A stretch of DNA of 64,000 nucleotides from Allobosea thiooxidans. Lineage in GTDB: Bacteria; Pseudomonadota; Alphaproteobacteria; Rhizobiales; Beijerinckiaceae. The translations under genes were made by a program, and so were the position numbers. Location of the stretch: positions 124,001 to 188,000 of the forward strand of contig NZ_FUYX01000006.1 of the NCBI RefSeq assembly GCF_900168195.1. The letters run 5' to 3'. Positions 46,725 through 55,316 of the stretch are shown piece by piece; position 1 is the stretch's first letter, and the number at the start of each line of letters is the position of its first letter. Below the pieces are notes generated by a model that saw only the letters and a program-made list of their open reading frames with translations, was not told the DNA's origin and did no database searches.

Positions 46725-47707
46725 CATACCCTGCCGCCCGCCCCGTCCTCGCGGTCGAGGACCTCAGCGTCACGTTTCCGACGAGCCATGGCGCGGTGAA
46801 GGCGGTCGCCGGCCTGTCCTTCACCCTGTCCGCTGGCGAGACCTTGGCGATCGTGGGAGAATCGGGCTGCGGCAAGAGCACGGCCGCGATGTCCATCCTC
46901 GGCCTCCTCGCGATGCGCAGCCGCTGCCATGTCAGCGGCCGCGTCCTGCTCGATGGGCGGGACCTCATGTCCCTGTCGCAGCAGGCGATGCGGGAGGTGC
47001 GCGGCGGCGGCATCGGCATGATCTTCCAGGACCCGATGATGGCGCTCAACCCGGTCTTCACGATCGGCTGGCAGATCGCCGAGTCGCTGCGGCTGCATCG
47101 CGGTCTTCCGGCCGGCGCCGCGCGCCGGCGGGCGATCGAATTGCTGGATCTGGTCGGCATACCGTCTCCGGCCGAGCGCTATGACCAGTACCCGCACAAC
47201 CTCTCGGGCGGCATGCGGCAGCGCGTCATGATCGCTATCGCCCTGGCCTGCGAGCCGAAGGTCCTGATCGCGGACGAGCCGACGACCGCGCTGGACGTCA
47301 CGATCCAGGCGCAGGTCCTGGGACTGATCGAACGGCTCAAGACCGAGCTCGGCATGGCCGTACTGCTGATCACCCACGATCTCGGCGTCGTCTGGGAGGT
47401 CGCGGATCGCGTCGCCGTCATGTATGCCGGCCGGAAGGTCGAGGAGGCGCCCGTCACCGATCTGTTCCGGGCTCCGGCACATCCCTATTCGCAGGGTCTT
47501 CTCAGGGCAGCCCGCTGGCAGGACGATGTGTCCGGGCGCCTTCCGGAGATCGGCGGCACCGTTCCTTCACCTTTGAGGATGCCGAAAGGGTGCAGTTTCG
47601 CGCCGCGCTGCCACCGCGCCATGGCCGATTGCACCCTGGAGCCTCCCGGCCTGACCGGCGGCACGCGCCAGGTCGCCTGCCATCATCCGGAGTTCGTGGC
47701 CGCATGA
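46721..47707 (+). CDS. ABC transporter ATP-binding protein, DppD/OppD-like
   Basis: A 328-residue ATPase. Walker [11 protein letters not shown]-loop [10 protein letters not shown], signature [12 protein letters not shown], Walker [14 protein letters not shown] and the switch His in [10 protein letters not shown] are intact. The C-terminal oligopeptide-type extension contains the [14 protein letters not shown] cluster-binding Cys pattern found in OppD/DppD proteins. It overlaps both neighbours by four bases. Confidence 0.95.
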   Translation: MTYPAARPVLAVEDLSVTFPTSHGAVKAVAGLSFTLSAGETLAIVGESGCGKSTAAMSILGLLAMRSRCHVSGRVLLDGRDLMSLSQQAMREVRGGGIGMIFQDPMMALNPVFTIGWQIAESLRLHRGLPAGAARRRAIELLDLVGIPSPAERYDQYPHNLSGGMRQRVMIAIALACEPKVLIADEPTTALDVTIQAQVLGLIERLKTELGMAVLLITHDLGVVWEVADRVAVMYAGRKVEEAPVTDLFRAPAHPYSQGLLRAARWQDDVSGRLPEIGGTVPSPLRMPKGCSFAPRCHRAMADCTLEPPGLTGGTRQVACHHPEFVAA

Positions 47708-48711
47708 ACGAGCAGGGCAACAGCCGCGGCGCAGTCCTCGAAGCGCGCAATCTCGTCAAGGAATACCGGGTTGGATCGGCCTTCGGCGGCGGACGGACGG
47801 TTTTCGCACTGAGCGGCGTCGACCTCGCCGTCAAGCCGGGCGAGACGCTGGCCGTGGTCGGCGAATCCGGCTGCGGCAAGTCGACCCTTGCCCGCTGTCT
47901 GACAGGCCTGCATGAACCGACCTCGGGTCATGTCCTGCTGGATGGAGCGGACGCCCAGGCGCTGTTGAGCAGCGATGCCGGGCGGTTCCGGCGCGCGGTG
48001 CAGATCGTCTTCCAGGACCCCTATGCCAGCCTCAACCCGCGCCGCACGATCGGCCAGTCGATCGGCGACGGCCTGCGACTGCACAAGTTGTGCGCACGCA
48101 GCGAACGTCGCGCCCGTGTTGGGGAACTCCTGAGCCGCGTCGGGCTGTCGGACGACCATATCGACCGCTACCCGCACGAGTTGTCTGGCGGCCAGCGCCA
48201 GCGTGTCGCCATCGCCCGTGCGCTCGCCGTCTCGCCGCGGCTGATCGTCTGCGACGAGCCCGTCTCCGCCCTCGACGTCTCAGTCCAGGCCCAGATCATC
48301 AACCTGCTGAACGACCTTCAGGAGCAGTCCGGGGTCGCCTATGTCTTCATCTCGCACAATCTCGCGCTCGTGCGGCATATCTCCGACCGCATCGCGGTGA
48401 TGTATCTCGGCCAGATCGTCGAGATCGGCGACGCGGCCGCTCTCGGGCAGACCCTTGTCCACCCCTATAGCCGGGCCCTCTTCAGCGCCTCTCCCGAAAT
48501 CGGCCGCGACCGCGCCCTCGCGCGCGCCAAGCCGCTCGAAGGCGACGTGCCAAGCCCGCTTGATCCGCCCTCCGGGTGCCGCTTCCATACCCGCTGCCCC
48601 TTCGCGCAGGAGCGCTGCACGACGGAAATGCCGTCTCTGCGCCAGGTCGCCGGCCGCGAAGTGCGCTGCCATCGCGCCGAGGAGATGGCCGGGACGCAGC
48701 TCGCGGCCTGA
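47704..48711 (+). CDS. ABC transporter ATP-binding protein, DppF/OppF-like
   Basis: A 335-residue ATPase, second of the pair. Walker [11 protein letters not shown]-loop FQDPYASLNP, signature LSGGQRQRVAIARAL, Walker B RLIVCDEPVSALD and VFISHNLALV are present, and the extension CRFHTRCPFAQERC is typical of OppF. It closes the M20-importer operon. Because the first M81 cluster lacks ATPases, these two subunits are possible donors for it, though that is only a suggestion. Confidence 0.95.
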   Translation: MNEQGNSRGAVLEARNLVKEYRVGSAFGGGRTVFALSGVDLAVKPGETLAVVGESGCGKSTLARCLTGLHEPTSGHVLLDGADAQALLSSDAGRFRRAVQIVFQDPYASLNPRRTIGQSIGDGLRLHKLCARSERRARVGELLSRVGLSDDHIDRYPHELSGGQRQRVAIARALAVSPRLIVCDEPVSALDVSVQAQIINLLNDLQEQSGVAYVFISHNLALVRHISDRIAVMYLGQIVEIGDAAALGQTLVHPYSRALFSASPEIGRDRALARAKPLEGDVPSPLDPPSGCRFHTRCPFAQERCTTEMPSLRQVAGREVRCHRAEEMAGTQLAA

Positions 48712-48863
48712 CTAGGGAAGCTTGCGCAGCAATAGGCGCCGGCGATCCGATGCGGGCAGAATTCCCTCCGAGCCGAATACGTTCGGCATCGGTCCATCAT
48801 GCTGATGCTACGTCCACGATCTCGGATAGCAGTCGTCGATATGAGTGTCCGCTTTCAGCCTGA

Positions 48864-49130
48864 CAGGCAACGCCCGGAATTGGCGCTTCCGATGCCTCGC
48901 AGGCTCGCCTGCGCACCCTACTTATCGCGTCCTTCGGCGCCGCGTTATTGACGCGGCGGGAAGGAGCGCGATGGAGCGTTCTGGACCTCGGGACGGAGCC
49001 GGTCAGTCATCTGCGGCTGGCAGATGCAACCGGCGCGCTGGATGCGGTGGTCGCACAAGCCGCGCCTCGTGGCGATTACGCGACGGACTCCATCACCTTC
49101 GCGGTCCGGCGCGTTTGGAACGGACCATGA
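48864..49130 (+). pseudogene. Possible 3' remnant of an unidentified gene
   Basis: An open frame of about 88 codons without a credible start runs from just after a stop at 48861 to TGA at 49128-49130, with strong GC at third positions. It encodes segments such as RLRTLLIASFGAALLTRREG and HLRLADATGALDAVVAQAAP. Its last 55 bases overlap the convergent flavoprotein gene. It may be the tail of a truncated gene; I do not recognise a family. The bases between 48712 and 48863 hold nothing else I can support. Confidence 0.25.
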
Positions 49131-50755
49131 GGAATCTCCGGCGGAGCAAAACTGTCGGAACTGGCGCGATCCCAGCGGCTGTACCAATCGGCGAGCTCCG
49201 GAAACTCGTTTCCGCCCAACAGGAAACCCTCCGGCAGATAGGGGAAGGCCTCGTTGCCATCGAGGAATTCATTGTCCTTCCGTCGGAACATGAAGTGATA
49301 GGGCATGAAGTCGCTGGGATGGTTGAGGCCAGCCGCACCTGCGATTTCTCCGAGCGCGTGCATGGTGTTGCGATGAAAGCGCGCGACGCGGTCGCTCTTG
49401 TCGCCGACATCTATGGCGCTCTGGCGGCGCTTGTCCTGTGTCGCGATACCGACCGGGCAGCGATTGGTGTGGCAAGACTGGGCCTGGATACAGCCGATCG
49501 CGAACATGAAGCCGCGCGCCGCGTTGCACCAGTCCGCCCCGAGCGCGAGCGTGCGGGCAATGTCGAAGGCTGACACGATCTTGCCGGCCGCCCCGATCTT
49601 GACCTGATCCCGGATGCCGGCGCCCCGCAGCGTGTTGTGGACGAAGGTCAGCCCTTCCAGCATCGGCATGCCCACGCGGTTGGCGAATTCCATGGGAGCA
49701 GCGCCAGTTCCGCCCTCCGCGCCGTCCACGACAATGAAATCGGGTACGATGCCGGTGTTGAGCATGGCCTTGACCATACTCATGAATTCGCGGCGATGGC
49801 CGATGCAAAGCTTGAAGCCGACCGGCTTGCCGCCGGAAAGCTCGCGCAGTTCACCGACGAATTGCATCAGCCCCGTCGGAGTGGAAAAGGTGCTGTGGGC
49901 CACAGGCGATATGCAGTCTACGCCCATCGCGATGCCTCGCGCCTCGGCGATCTCGGGGGAGATCTTGGAAGCCGGCAGCATGCCGCCATGGCCCGGCTTG
50001 GCGCCTTGGCTGAGCTTGATTTCGATCATCTTGATCTGCGGATCGGCAGCCAGTTCCGCAAAGCGTTCGGGCGAGAAGCTGCCATCTTCGTTGCGGCAGC
50101 CGAAATAGCCCGAAGCCACTTGGAAAATCAGGTCCCCGCCGCCTTGCCGGTGATAGCGACTGATGCTGCCTTCGCCGGTGTCATGGGCAAAGCCACCCTT
50201 CCTCGCGCCAGTGTTGAGCGCCAGAATGGCATTGCCGGAGAGCGCGCCGAAACTCATGGCCGAGATGTTGTAGATGCTGGCCTCGTAGGGCTGCCTGCAG
50301 GCAGGTCCGCCGATCCGGACGCGAAAATTGGTGTCGACAATGGCCGTCGGCGCGGCCGAATGGGTCAACCACACATAGCCGGAGCCGTAGACGTTCTCGG
50401 AGGTGCCAAAAGGCAGCTTGTCCTCGTCGCCCTTGGCGCGCCGGTAGACCAGTGCGCGGTCCTGCCGGCTGAACGGGACTTCGTCATGGTCGCTTTCGAT
50501 GATGTATTGCCTGATTTCCGGCCGGATGCTTTCCATCAGGAAGCGCAGATGCCCGATCACTGGATAGTTGCGCAGAATCGAATGCCTGTGCTGGCGCATA
50601 TCATGAACGCCCAGAAGGACCAGTGCGCCCGCAACCGCCGCGGGGACAAGCAGCCACCCGCTATAGACGAGCCCCCCGACAAGCGAGGCGACAAAAGCGA
50701 GCATGGCAAGGACAAATGCCGCATAGCGTTGATTCAGAAGAGCATTTTTTAGCAT
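49076..50755 (-). CDS. Membrane-anchored glutamate synthase-like FMN/iron-sulfur protein
   Basis: A 559-residue protein of the FMN-binding glutamate synthase family, matching the central TIM barrel of GltB without the amidotransferase part. Two membrane helices (about 12-32 and 35-52) open the protein. FMN-site segments include MSFGALSGNAILALNTGARKG, the substrate/FMN loops SQGAKPGHGGMLP and VDGAEGGTGAAP, and GADWCNAARGFM; CIQAQSCHTNRC fits the Cx5Cx4C [3Fe-4S] motif of GltB. No glutaminase domain is present, so it either uses free ammonia or another protein's ammonia, or does different flavin chemistry. The ATG at 50755 is preferred to a TTG 15 bases earlier. Confidence 0.9.
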   Translation of the reverse strand: MLKNALLNQRYAAFVLAMLAFVASLVGGLVYSGWLLVPAAVAGALVLLGVHDMRQHRHSILRNYPVIGHLRFLMESIRPEIRQYIIESDHDEVPFSRQDRALVYRRAKGDEDKLPFGTSENVYGSGYVWLTHSAAPTAIVDTNFRVRIGGPACRQPYEASIYNISAMSFGALSGNAILALNTGARKGGFAHDTGEGSISRYHRQGGGDLIFQVASGYFGCRNEDGSFSPERFAELAADPQIKMIEIKLSQGAKPGHGGMLPASKISPEIAEARGIAMGVDCISPVAHSTFSTPTGLMQFVGELRELSGGKPVGFKLCIGHRREFMSMVKAMLNTGIVPDFIVVDGAEGGTGAAPMEFANRVGMPMLEGLTFVHNTLRGAGIRDQVKIGAAGKIVSAFDIARTLALGADWCNAARGFMFAIGCIQAQSCHTNRCPVGIATQDKRRQSAIDVGDKSDRVARFHRNTMHALGEIAGAAGLNHPSDFMPYHFMFRRKDNEFLDGNEAFPYLPEGFLLGGNEFPELADWYSRWDRASSDSFAPPEIPHGPFQTRRTAKVMESVA

Positions 50756-51170
50756 GATGTCCTGGCGCAATGCGTGGCGAGCGTATGTTGAACGCGGGGA
50801 ACCCGGGTATCCTGAAGAGACGGCGGCAACCTACCGGGCGATCTCATCGAGAATATAGCCCGCCTGATCGACCGCGCGCCACACAGCATAGCTCTGCCAT
50901 GTGGGCAAGGTTCTGCAGGTCTATGAACCGCGTCGCGCGAGTTTTCGGGCCCTCCTCCGCCCGGTTCAGCTGGCGCAGAGTTTGACGGAGCGTATTGCGC
51001 GCGGGCGGGGCGGAGCGCGTGTTGGCCATGACGCCTTCCTGGATCTCCTCGCGGCTCAGCCGGTGCGGGGCAACGCCGCATCCCGTTCGGGGAGCTCGAA
51101 AGCAATGCATGTAGTAAATATAAAAGAGGCTAGCTATCAACGCGATCTTCCGCTTGCATATTGTCAAATT
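50756..51170. other. Intergenic region with transposase relic
   Basis: A gap of over 400 bases between the flavoprotein gene and the catabolic island. It holds a short IS6-like coding relic (listed separately) and a decaying minus-strand frame of about 100 codons with no clear relatives. AT content rises toward 51110-51180. Confidence 0.5.
50831..50899 (-). pseudogene. Relic of an IS6-family transposase
   Basis: On the minus strand, 22 codons read WQSYAVWRAVDQAGYILDEI then AR and a stop. This resembles the DDE-core segment of IS6-type transposases (Tyr-Leu-Trp-Arg-Ala-Val-Asp-Gln, then Gly and Leu-Asp). Upstream the similarity is lost and no terminal repeats are seen, so this is a small fossil. 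The assignment rests on pattern memory only. Confidence 0.35.
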
Positions 51171-51186
51171 TCGTAATTATTCTACA
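51171..51186 (-). promoter_or_regulatory. Operator-like site 1, upstream of binding-protein gene
   Basis: On the minus strand: TGTAGAATAATTACGA, followed by AA. It matches site 2 (54714-54729) at 14 of 16 positions. The core dyad GTAG-N5-TTAC has the half-site spacing of HexR-type RpiR operators. It ends 97 bases before the ATG at 51283. The likely binder is the RpiR-family protein encoded at 55317. Confidence 0.6.
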
Positions 51187-51282
51187 GAAATCTGAGAGCC
51201 CAAAAAACCGAGTTCGCGCAGGCCCGGCTTGACGCCAAGGCTCTGGGGACGGCGAAATTTGAACGATCAAGGGAGGGGACAA

Positions 51283-52566
51283 ATGCGCTTGACGAAACGG
51301 CATTTCCTCGCTGGGGCGGCAGCGGCTTGCGCCATGCCTTATGTGGCGGGGCGAGCGTTCGCGCAGGGCAAGCAACTGAACGTGTTTGCGCATCGCGTCC
51401 TGCAGAATGTGTCCAACGGCACAGCGGGCGGCGACGTCACGGCGGGCTTTACTGAAGCTAACGGTGCCAGCATCAACTGGGCGACGTTCGAGACCGGACC
51501 GCTGCACGATCGTGTGTTTCGCGAAGCTTCGCTCGACCAGTCGACTGTCGATGTCGCCTTCCTGCTCAACACCTATGCGACGCCACGCGTCACAGCCTTG
51601 TTCGAGCCGCTCGACGCCTACATGAAAAGCGCCCCGCTGGAGAATTTCGACGACATATTTCCAGGTCTTGTGAAGGCGGTGACCTTCGACGGACGGCTTT
51701 TCGCCGTGCCGTTCCGCCATGCTTCGACCGGGCTGCACTACAACCAGGAGATCTTTGCCGAATGCGGCATCTCCGGCCCGCCTAAAACGATCGAGGAATT
51801 CATCGACATAGCCAAGAGGTGCACGAAGAAGCGGCCCAACGGCACGCCTGCCGTGGGCTTCATTCTTCCCGGCGTCGCCTATCCCGAGGTGATCGCCTTC
51901 GCCCGCGCTTGGGACGCCGATTTCATCACGCCCGACATGAAGGTCGTCGCCAATTCCGAGCCGATGGTGAAGGCGCTGACCGCCATTCGCCAGCTCTACG
52001 AAGCGGGCGCCGTGCCGCGCAATCTCGCCGGCATGAAGGCCGAAGACGCCAACACCTGGATGCAGACCGGGCGCGCGGCGATGGCCATGAGCTCGATGAG
52101 CCGCCACGGACTCTACAACGATCCGAAGAAGTCGCAGGCCGCCGGCAAGATCAAGACGACCTTCTTCCCGATCGCCGAGGCATTGCGGGGCAAATACGAC
52201 GTCGCGCCCGCCAAGGTCGAGTTCTGGAGCATGGCAATCCCGAAGAATGCCCAGAACAAGGATCTGGCCTGGAAGTTCATCAAGTGGATGTCCTCTCCAC
52301 AGGCGACGCTGGGGGCAGCCCTCAACGGCAACGGGCCGGTCCGCAACTCGACCTATGACGATCCGCGCATCATCGAGGCACTGCCCTATGCGCAGGACGA
52401 GCGGCGGGTCCTCGCGGTTTCGCGCGTACCGCTGCCTGCCTTCAACGAAGCCGCGCGCGCCGCCGACTTCTTCAAGGAAGAAGCCGAAGCCGCGGTGCTG
52501 GGCATGAAGACGCCCCAGCAGGCCATGGACGACCTTACCGTTCGTGTGCAGGCGCTTCTGAAGTGA
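51283..52566 (+). CDS. Orphan ABC substrate-binding protein, family 1 (sugar/polyamine-like fold)
   Basis: A 427-residue periplasmic binding protein of the extracellular family 1. The signal (TKRHFLAGAAAACAMPYVAGRAFAQ, partly quoted) has a Lys-Arg Tat-like motif. Mature segments include GLHYNQEIFAECGISGPPKTIEEF, WMQTGRAAMAMSSMSRHGLYN and the C-terminal WKFIKWMSSPQAT, all typical of the family. AGGGAGGGG is a strong ribosome site. No permease or ATPase is encoded nearby, so it must serve a transporter encoded elsewhere or act as a sensor. The operator-like site upstream links it to the island regulator. Confidence 0.88.
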   Translation: MRLTKRHFLAGAAAACAMPYVAGRAFAQGKQLNVFAHRVLQNVSNGTAGGDVTAGFTEANGASINWATFETGPLHDRVFREASLDQSTVDVAFLLNTYATPRVTALFEPLDAYMKSAPLENFDDIFPGLVKAVTFDGRLFAVPFRHASTGLHYNQEIFAECGISGPPKTIEEFIDIAKRCTKKRPNGTPAVGFILPGVAYPEVIAFARAWDADFITPDMKVVANSEPMVKALTAIRQLYEAGAVPRNLAGMKAEDANTWMQTGRAAMAMSSMSRHGLYNDPKKSQAAGKIKTTFFPIAEALRGKYDVAPAKVEFWSMAIPKNAQNKDLAWKFIKWMSSPQATLGAALNGNGPVRNSTYDDPRIIEALPYAQDERRVLAVSRVPLPAFNEAARAADFFKEEAEAAVLGMKTPQQAMDDLTVRVQALLK

Positions 52567-52599
52567 GCCAGCAGGGGAGGCGTTGGCCTCCCCTCCCGC

Positions 52600-53634
52600 C
52601 TAGGCGACGCCGAGCAGGTCGGCGCGCGTCGTATCCCGGCCAAGATGGAGAAGCACGTCGGCGGCGGAACATATGGGCGGCACGCGGCGGCACACGACCA
52701 TTCCATCGTCCGGTATCAGCAACTGCTCTGGAGCGTGGTCCGCGCGCTCCAAATCCCACAGCCACCCAGCCGCTTCGCCAATCCGCACCGTTTCACCCAA
52801 AGCATGGGCAGGCTCGAAAGCCCCGCGTCCCGGCGCGCGCAGGAAGCCTTGCGGCTCGATGGCCAGCAGACATGTCTTCCCGCGCGGTGTTGCGACGGCA
52901 TCGATCATGCCGAGATGAGCGAGAACGTTCTCGATGCCCACGCGCGCGATCTCGATTGTCCGTGGCGTTACGCATCCGCCGCCACCGAGCTCCGTCGCCA
53001 TCGCCGGAATCCCCTGCTCCAACGCTGCAGAGACCAGCGTCGCGCTGGCCTCGGGACGGCGCATCACCATCGCATAAGGCGCCGCGAAGGCCAGCATGAG
53101 ATCCAGCGTGCGCCCTGCCAGGGCGCCGTCCATGGGCAGGCGCCCGAAAGCGCATGGCAGATAGTCGAGCGTCCCGCCACCGCTGTGCAGGTCGACCACG
53201 CAGTCCACCAGAGGCAGCAGCAGCCGGAAGATGCCATCCGCGATCTGTTCCGTGGGCTGGCCGTCCGGCCGGCCCGGAAAGCAGCGGGCGAGATTGACAC
53301 CGTCGATGGGGGATGTGCGCGTGGCGGCCGCCGATGCGGCGGGATTGGCGACTGGCAGCAGGATCACGCGCCCGCGCAGCCGGTCAGGATCGAGTGTCCG
53401 GGCCAGATGCGACAGCGCAAACTGTCCCTCGTACTCGTCGCCATGCAATCCGGCGGTGCACAGCAATGTCGGCCCGTCACCGCCTTTGACCACGATCACC
53501 GGCAGCGTGATGCGGCCATAGGCGGAACGGTCGTGCGAATGCGGGACGAAAAGGGCGCCGACGTGACGCCCTGGCCGATCGAGTTCGACGTCCAGCCGAG
53601 CGGGGCCGCCTGCTGCTGAGATGCCGTGTTTCAT
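52600..53634 (-). CDS. AstE/aspartoacylase-like zinc deacylase (M14 family)
   Basis: A 344-residue succinylglutamate desuccinylase/aspartoacylase-type protein. Zinc ligands are His64 and Glu67 in GLHGDEYEG and the His of VVDLHSGG; the general-base Glu lies in MATELGGGG. The substrate-binding Arg and Asn are seen in RGRVILLPVANP. A C-terminal biotinyl-like beta domain follows (FEPAHALGETVRIGEAAGW). It should remove an acyl group from an N-acyl amino acid in the cytoplasm. The long frame upstream lies in the next gene; the ATG at 53634 overlaps that gene's stop as ATGA, so the two are coupled. Confidence 0.88.
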   Translation of the reverse strand: MKHGISAAGGPARLDVELDRPGRHVGALFVPHSHDRSAYGRITLPVIVVKGGDGPTLLCTAGLHGDEYEGQFALSHLARTLDPDRLRGRVILLPVANPAASAAATRTSPIDGVNLARCFPGRPDGQPTEQIADGIFRLLLPLVDCVVDLHSGGGTLDYLPCAFGRLPMDGALAGRTLDLMLAFAAPYAMVMRRPEASATLVSAALEQGIPAMATELGGGGCVTPRTIEIARVGIENVLAHLGMIDAVATPRGKTCLLAIEPQGFLRAPGRGAFEPAHALGETVRIGEAAGWLWDLERADHAPEQLLIPDDGMVVCRRVPPICSAADVLLHLGRDTTRADLLGVA

Positions 53635-54674
53635 TGAGGTGCGGAGCGTTCGAAGGCGGAGGCGTGCGTGAACAACCCCGGCGTGCCGCCGGAGTGCAGG
53701 AAGACGATGGAAGACGCCTTGCCGAACAGGCCTTTCTCGGCTGCGCCGATGAGGGCGGCCATGCCCTTGCCCGTATAGACGGGATCGAGCACCAGCCCTT
53801 CGAGCCGACCAGCGGTCTTGACGGCGGCGAGGCTCGCGGCGGAGGGAATGCCGTAGCCCGGACCGATCTCGTCGTCGACGATGTCGAGATCCTGCCCCGA
53901 CAGACGTGTCTCGATGCCCATCCACGCGGCCGCTGCGTTGGCGGTTTCGATGATCCATTTGCGCAGCCGTGCCTCCGGCTGCTGGGCGCTGACGCCCATG
54001 ACCCTGGTCGGAACCTCGAGATGCTTGAAGCCGAGCGCCAATCCGGCAGCCGTCAGCCCGGAGCCGCAAACCACGACGACGATGTCGGGCATCCGACCGA
54101 TCGCCTTGAAATCCTCGACCAGTTCAGCAGCGCCCGACATCCAGCCTGCGACGCCGACATTGGCGCTCACGCCCGTAAGCTGCACGACAAAGGGGGACCG
54201 CCCCTGCCTGCGGTAGTCGTCGGCGATCGCCTCGATTTCATCCTTTATCGCCGGGTGCCAGGGGTCGGTATTCTGGGTGAAGGTGACCTCCGCTCCAAAG
54301 ATGTCGTCCAGAAGCAGATTTCCGACATGCTCCGTGCCCATCCTGGCGCGCAGATGCAGGTGGCAGCCGAGACCGAGCTTGGCTGCCGCGCCCGCCAGCG
54401 ACCGGCAGAAATTGGACTGGCTGCCGGCCGTCGCAATCAGCATGTCAGCTCCCGCCGCGATCGCTTCGGCAAGGATGAAGTCGAGCTGGCGAAGCTTGTT
54501 GCCGCCGAGCGCATAGCCGGCCATGTCTTCGCGTTTGACGTAGACAGACGCGACGTCGAGGTGCTCGGCCAGCCGCGGCGCCGGCTCGAAAGGCGTCGGC
54601 AGGCGGGCCAGGTCGAGACGCGGGCGGCCGGACATCGGATCGATCGAAACGGCGGGCGGGCAAGATACGAGCAT
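53631..54674 (-). CDS. PLP-dependent D-cysteine desulfhydrase/ACC deaminase family enzyme
   Basis: A 347-residue fold-type II PLP enzyme. The Schiff-base Lys60 lies in GYALGGNKLRQLD, the Asn/Ser pocket in TAGSQSNFCRSLAGAA, the phosphate loop around CGSGLTAAGLALGF and the end motif FLHSGGTPGLF. ACC deaminases open a cyclopropane ring and D-cysteine desulfhydrases remove sulfide; both give unstable enamines or imines, which suits the RidA gene next door. The ATG at 54674 has AGGA at good distance; a TTG at 54713 would fall inside the promoter. It is first of a two-gene unit with the deacylase. Confidence 0.88.
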   Translation of the reverse strand: MLVSCPPAVSIDPMSGRPRLDLARLPTPFEPAPRLAEHLDVASVYVKREDMAGYALGGNKLRQLDFILAEAIAAGADMLIATAGSQSNFCRSLAGAAAKLGLGCHLHLRARMGTEHVGNLLLDDIFGAEVTFTQNTDPWHPAIKDEIEAIADDYRRQGRSPFVVQLTGVSANVGVAGWMSGAAELVEDFKAIGRMPDIVVVVCGSGLTAAGLALGFKHLEVPTRVMGVSAQQPEARLRKWIIETANAAAAWMGIETRLSGQDLDIVDDEIGPGYGIPSAASLAAVKTAGRLEGLVLDPVYTGKGMAALIGAAEKGLFGKASSIVFLHSGGTPGLFTHASAFERSAPQ

Positions 54675-54713
54675 CGCGGCGTCCTGCTGGTCCTCGGCAA
54701 TCGCCAAGTGCAA

Positions 54714-54729
54714 TGTAGATAAATTACGA
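54714..54729 (+). promoter_or_regulatory. Operator-like site 2 in the divergent promoter region
   Basis: TGTAGATAAATTACGA, followed by AAA. It shares 14 of 16 bases with site 1. It lies 40 bases upstream of the PLP-enzyme ATG and 99 bases upstream of the ridA start, and covers the -10 of the minus-strand promoter (next entry), a position that suits repression of the divergent genes. Confidence 0.65.
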
Positions 54730-54744
54730 AAATACTCTCGTCAA
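54716..54744 (-). promoter_or_regulatory. Candidate promoter of the PLP-enzyme/deacylase unit
   Basis: On the minus strand TTGACG (54744-54739) is followed after exactly 17 bases by TATCTA (54721-54716). The -10 matches the consensus moderately. It would start transcription about 30 bases before the ATG at 54674 and is overlapped by operator-like site 2. Confidence 0.45.
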
Positions 54745-54827
54745 CGCACCTGAAACCGGTTAGGAAGGGCCACGGTCGCCAGCTGGCGGGCGGAGACGAT
54801 GACCATCATTGCACGGAGACGGGCGCT

Positions 54828-55307
54828 TTGACCACCGCTACTTCGATCGAAGCCCGCTTGGCCGAGCTGAATGTGAAATTGCCCGACGTATCTGAATCTA
54901 AAGGCAAATATATATCTTATAGCATCACCGGAAACCTGCTGTACATCTCTGGGCAGCTCTGCGTGGGACCAGACGGAAAGATACCCGAAGCCTATCGGGG
55001 CAAGCTAGGGAGTAAAATTACGGAAGCGGATGGTTATGCCGCTGCGCGTCTTTGCCTGCTGCAGGTACTCTCCCACGCCAGGCTGGCGCTGGGGTCGCTC
55101 GACCGGATCACGAAATGCGTTCGGCTGGGCGGCTTCGTCAATGCCGAGCCGGATTTCGTCGCGCCCGGGGCCGCGATGAATGGCGCATCCGATATGATAG
55201 TGGAAATCATGGGCGAGTCTGGCCGACATAGCCGCACCACCATCGGTGTCGCAACGCTCCCGCTTGGAGCCTGCATCGAGGTGGAAGGCTTGTTCGCCTT
55301 CGAATAG
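54828..55307 (+). CDS. RidA family protein (imine/enamine deaminase type)
   Basis: A 159-residue protein of the Rid (YjgF/YER057c/UK114) superfamily, of the longer subgroup starting with RLAELNVKLPDVS. It shows NLLYISGQLCVGPDGKIP and the end SRTTIGVATLPLGACIEVEG, which keeps the Arg needed for imine hydrolysis in RidA. It would clear 2-aminoacrylate or similar imines made by PLP enzymes. The start is TTG at 54828, with CGGAG about ten bases before it. Codons near residues 20-35 (TCT, AAA, TAT, ATA) are unusually AT-rich for this genome. The RpiR gene follows after nine bases. Confidence 0.88.
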   Translation: MTTATSIEARLAELNVKLPDVSESKGKYISYSITGNLLYISGQLCVGPDGKIPEAYRGKLGSKITEADGYAAARLCLLQVLSHARLALGSLDRITKCVRLGGFVNAEPDFVAPGAAMNGASDMIVEIMGESGRHSRTTIGVATLPLGACIEVEGLFAFE

Positions 55308-55316
55308 GAGAATGGC

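Noticed and set aside
51161..51188. TTGTCA near operator-like site 1 as a firm promoter
   Set aside because: No acceptable -10 occurs at 16-18 bases; the best candidates match three of six positions.
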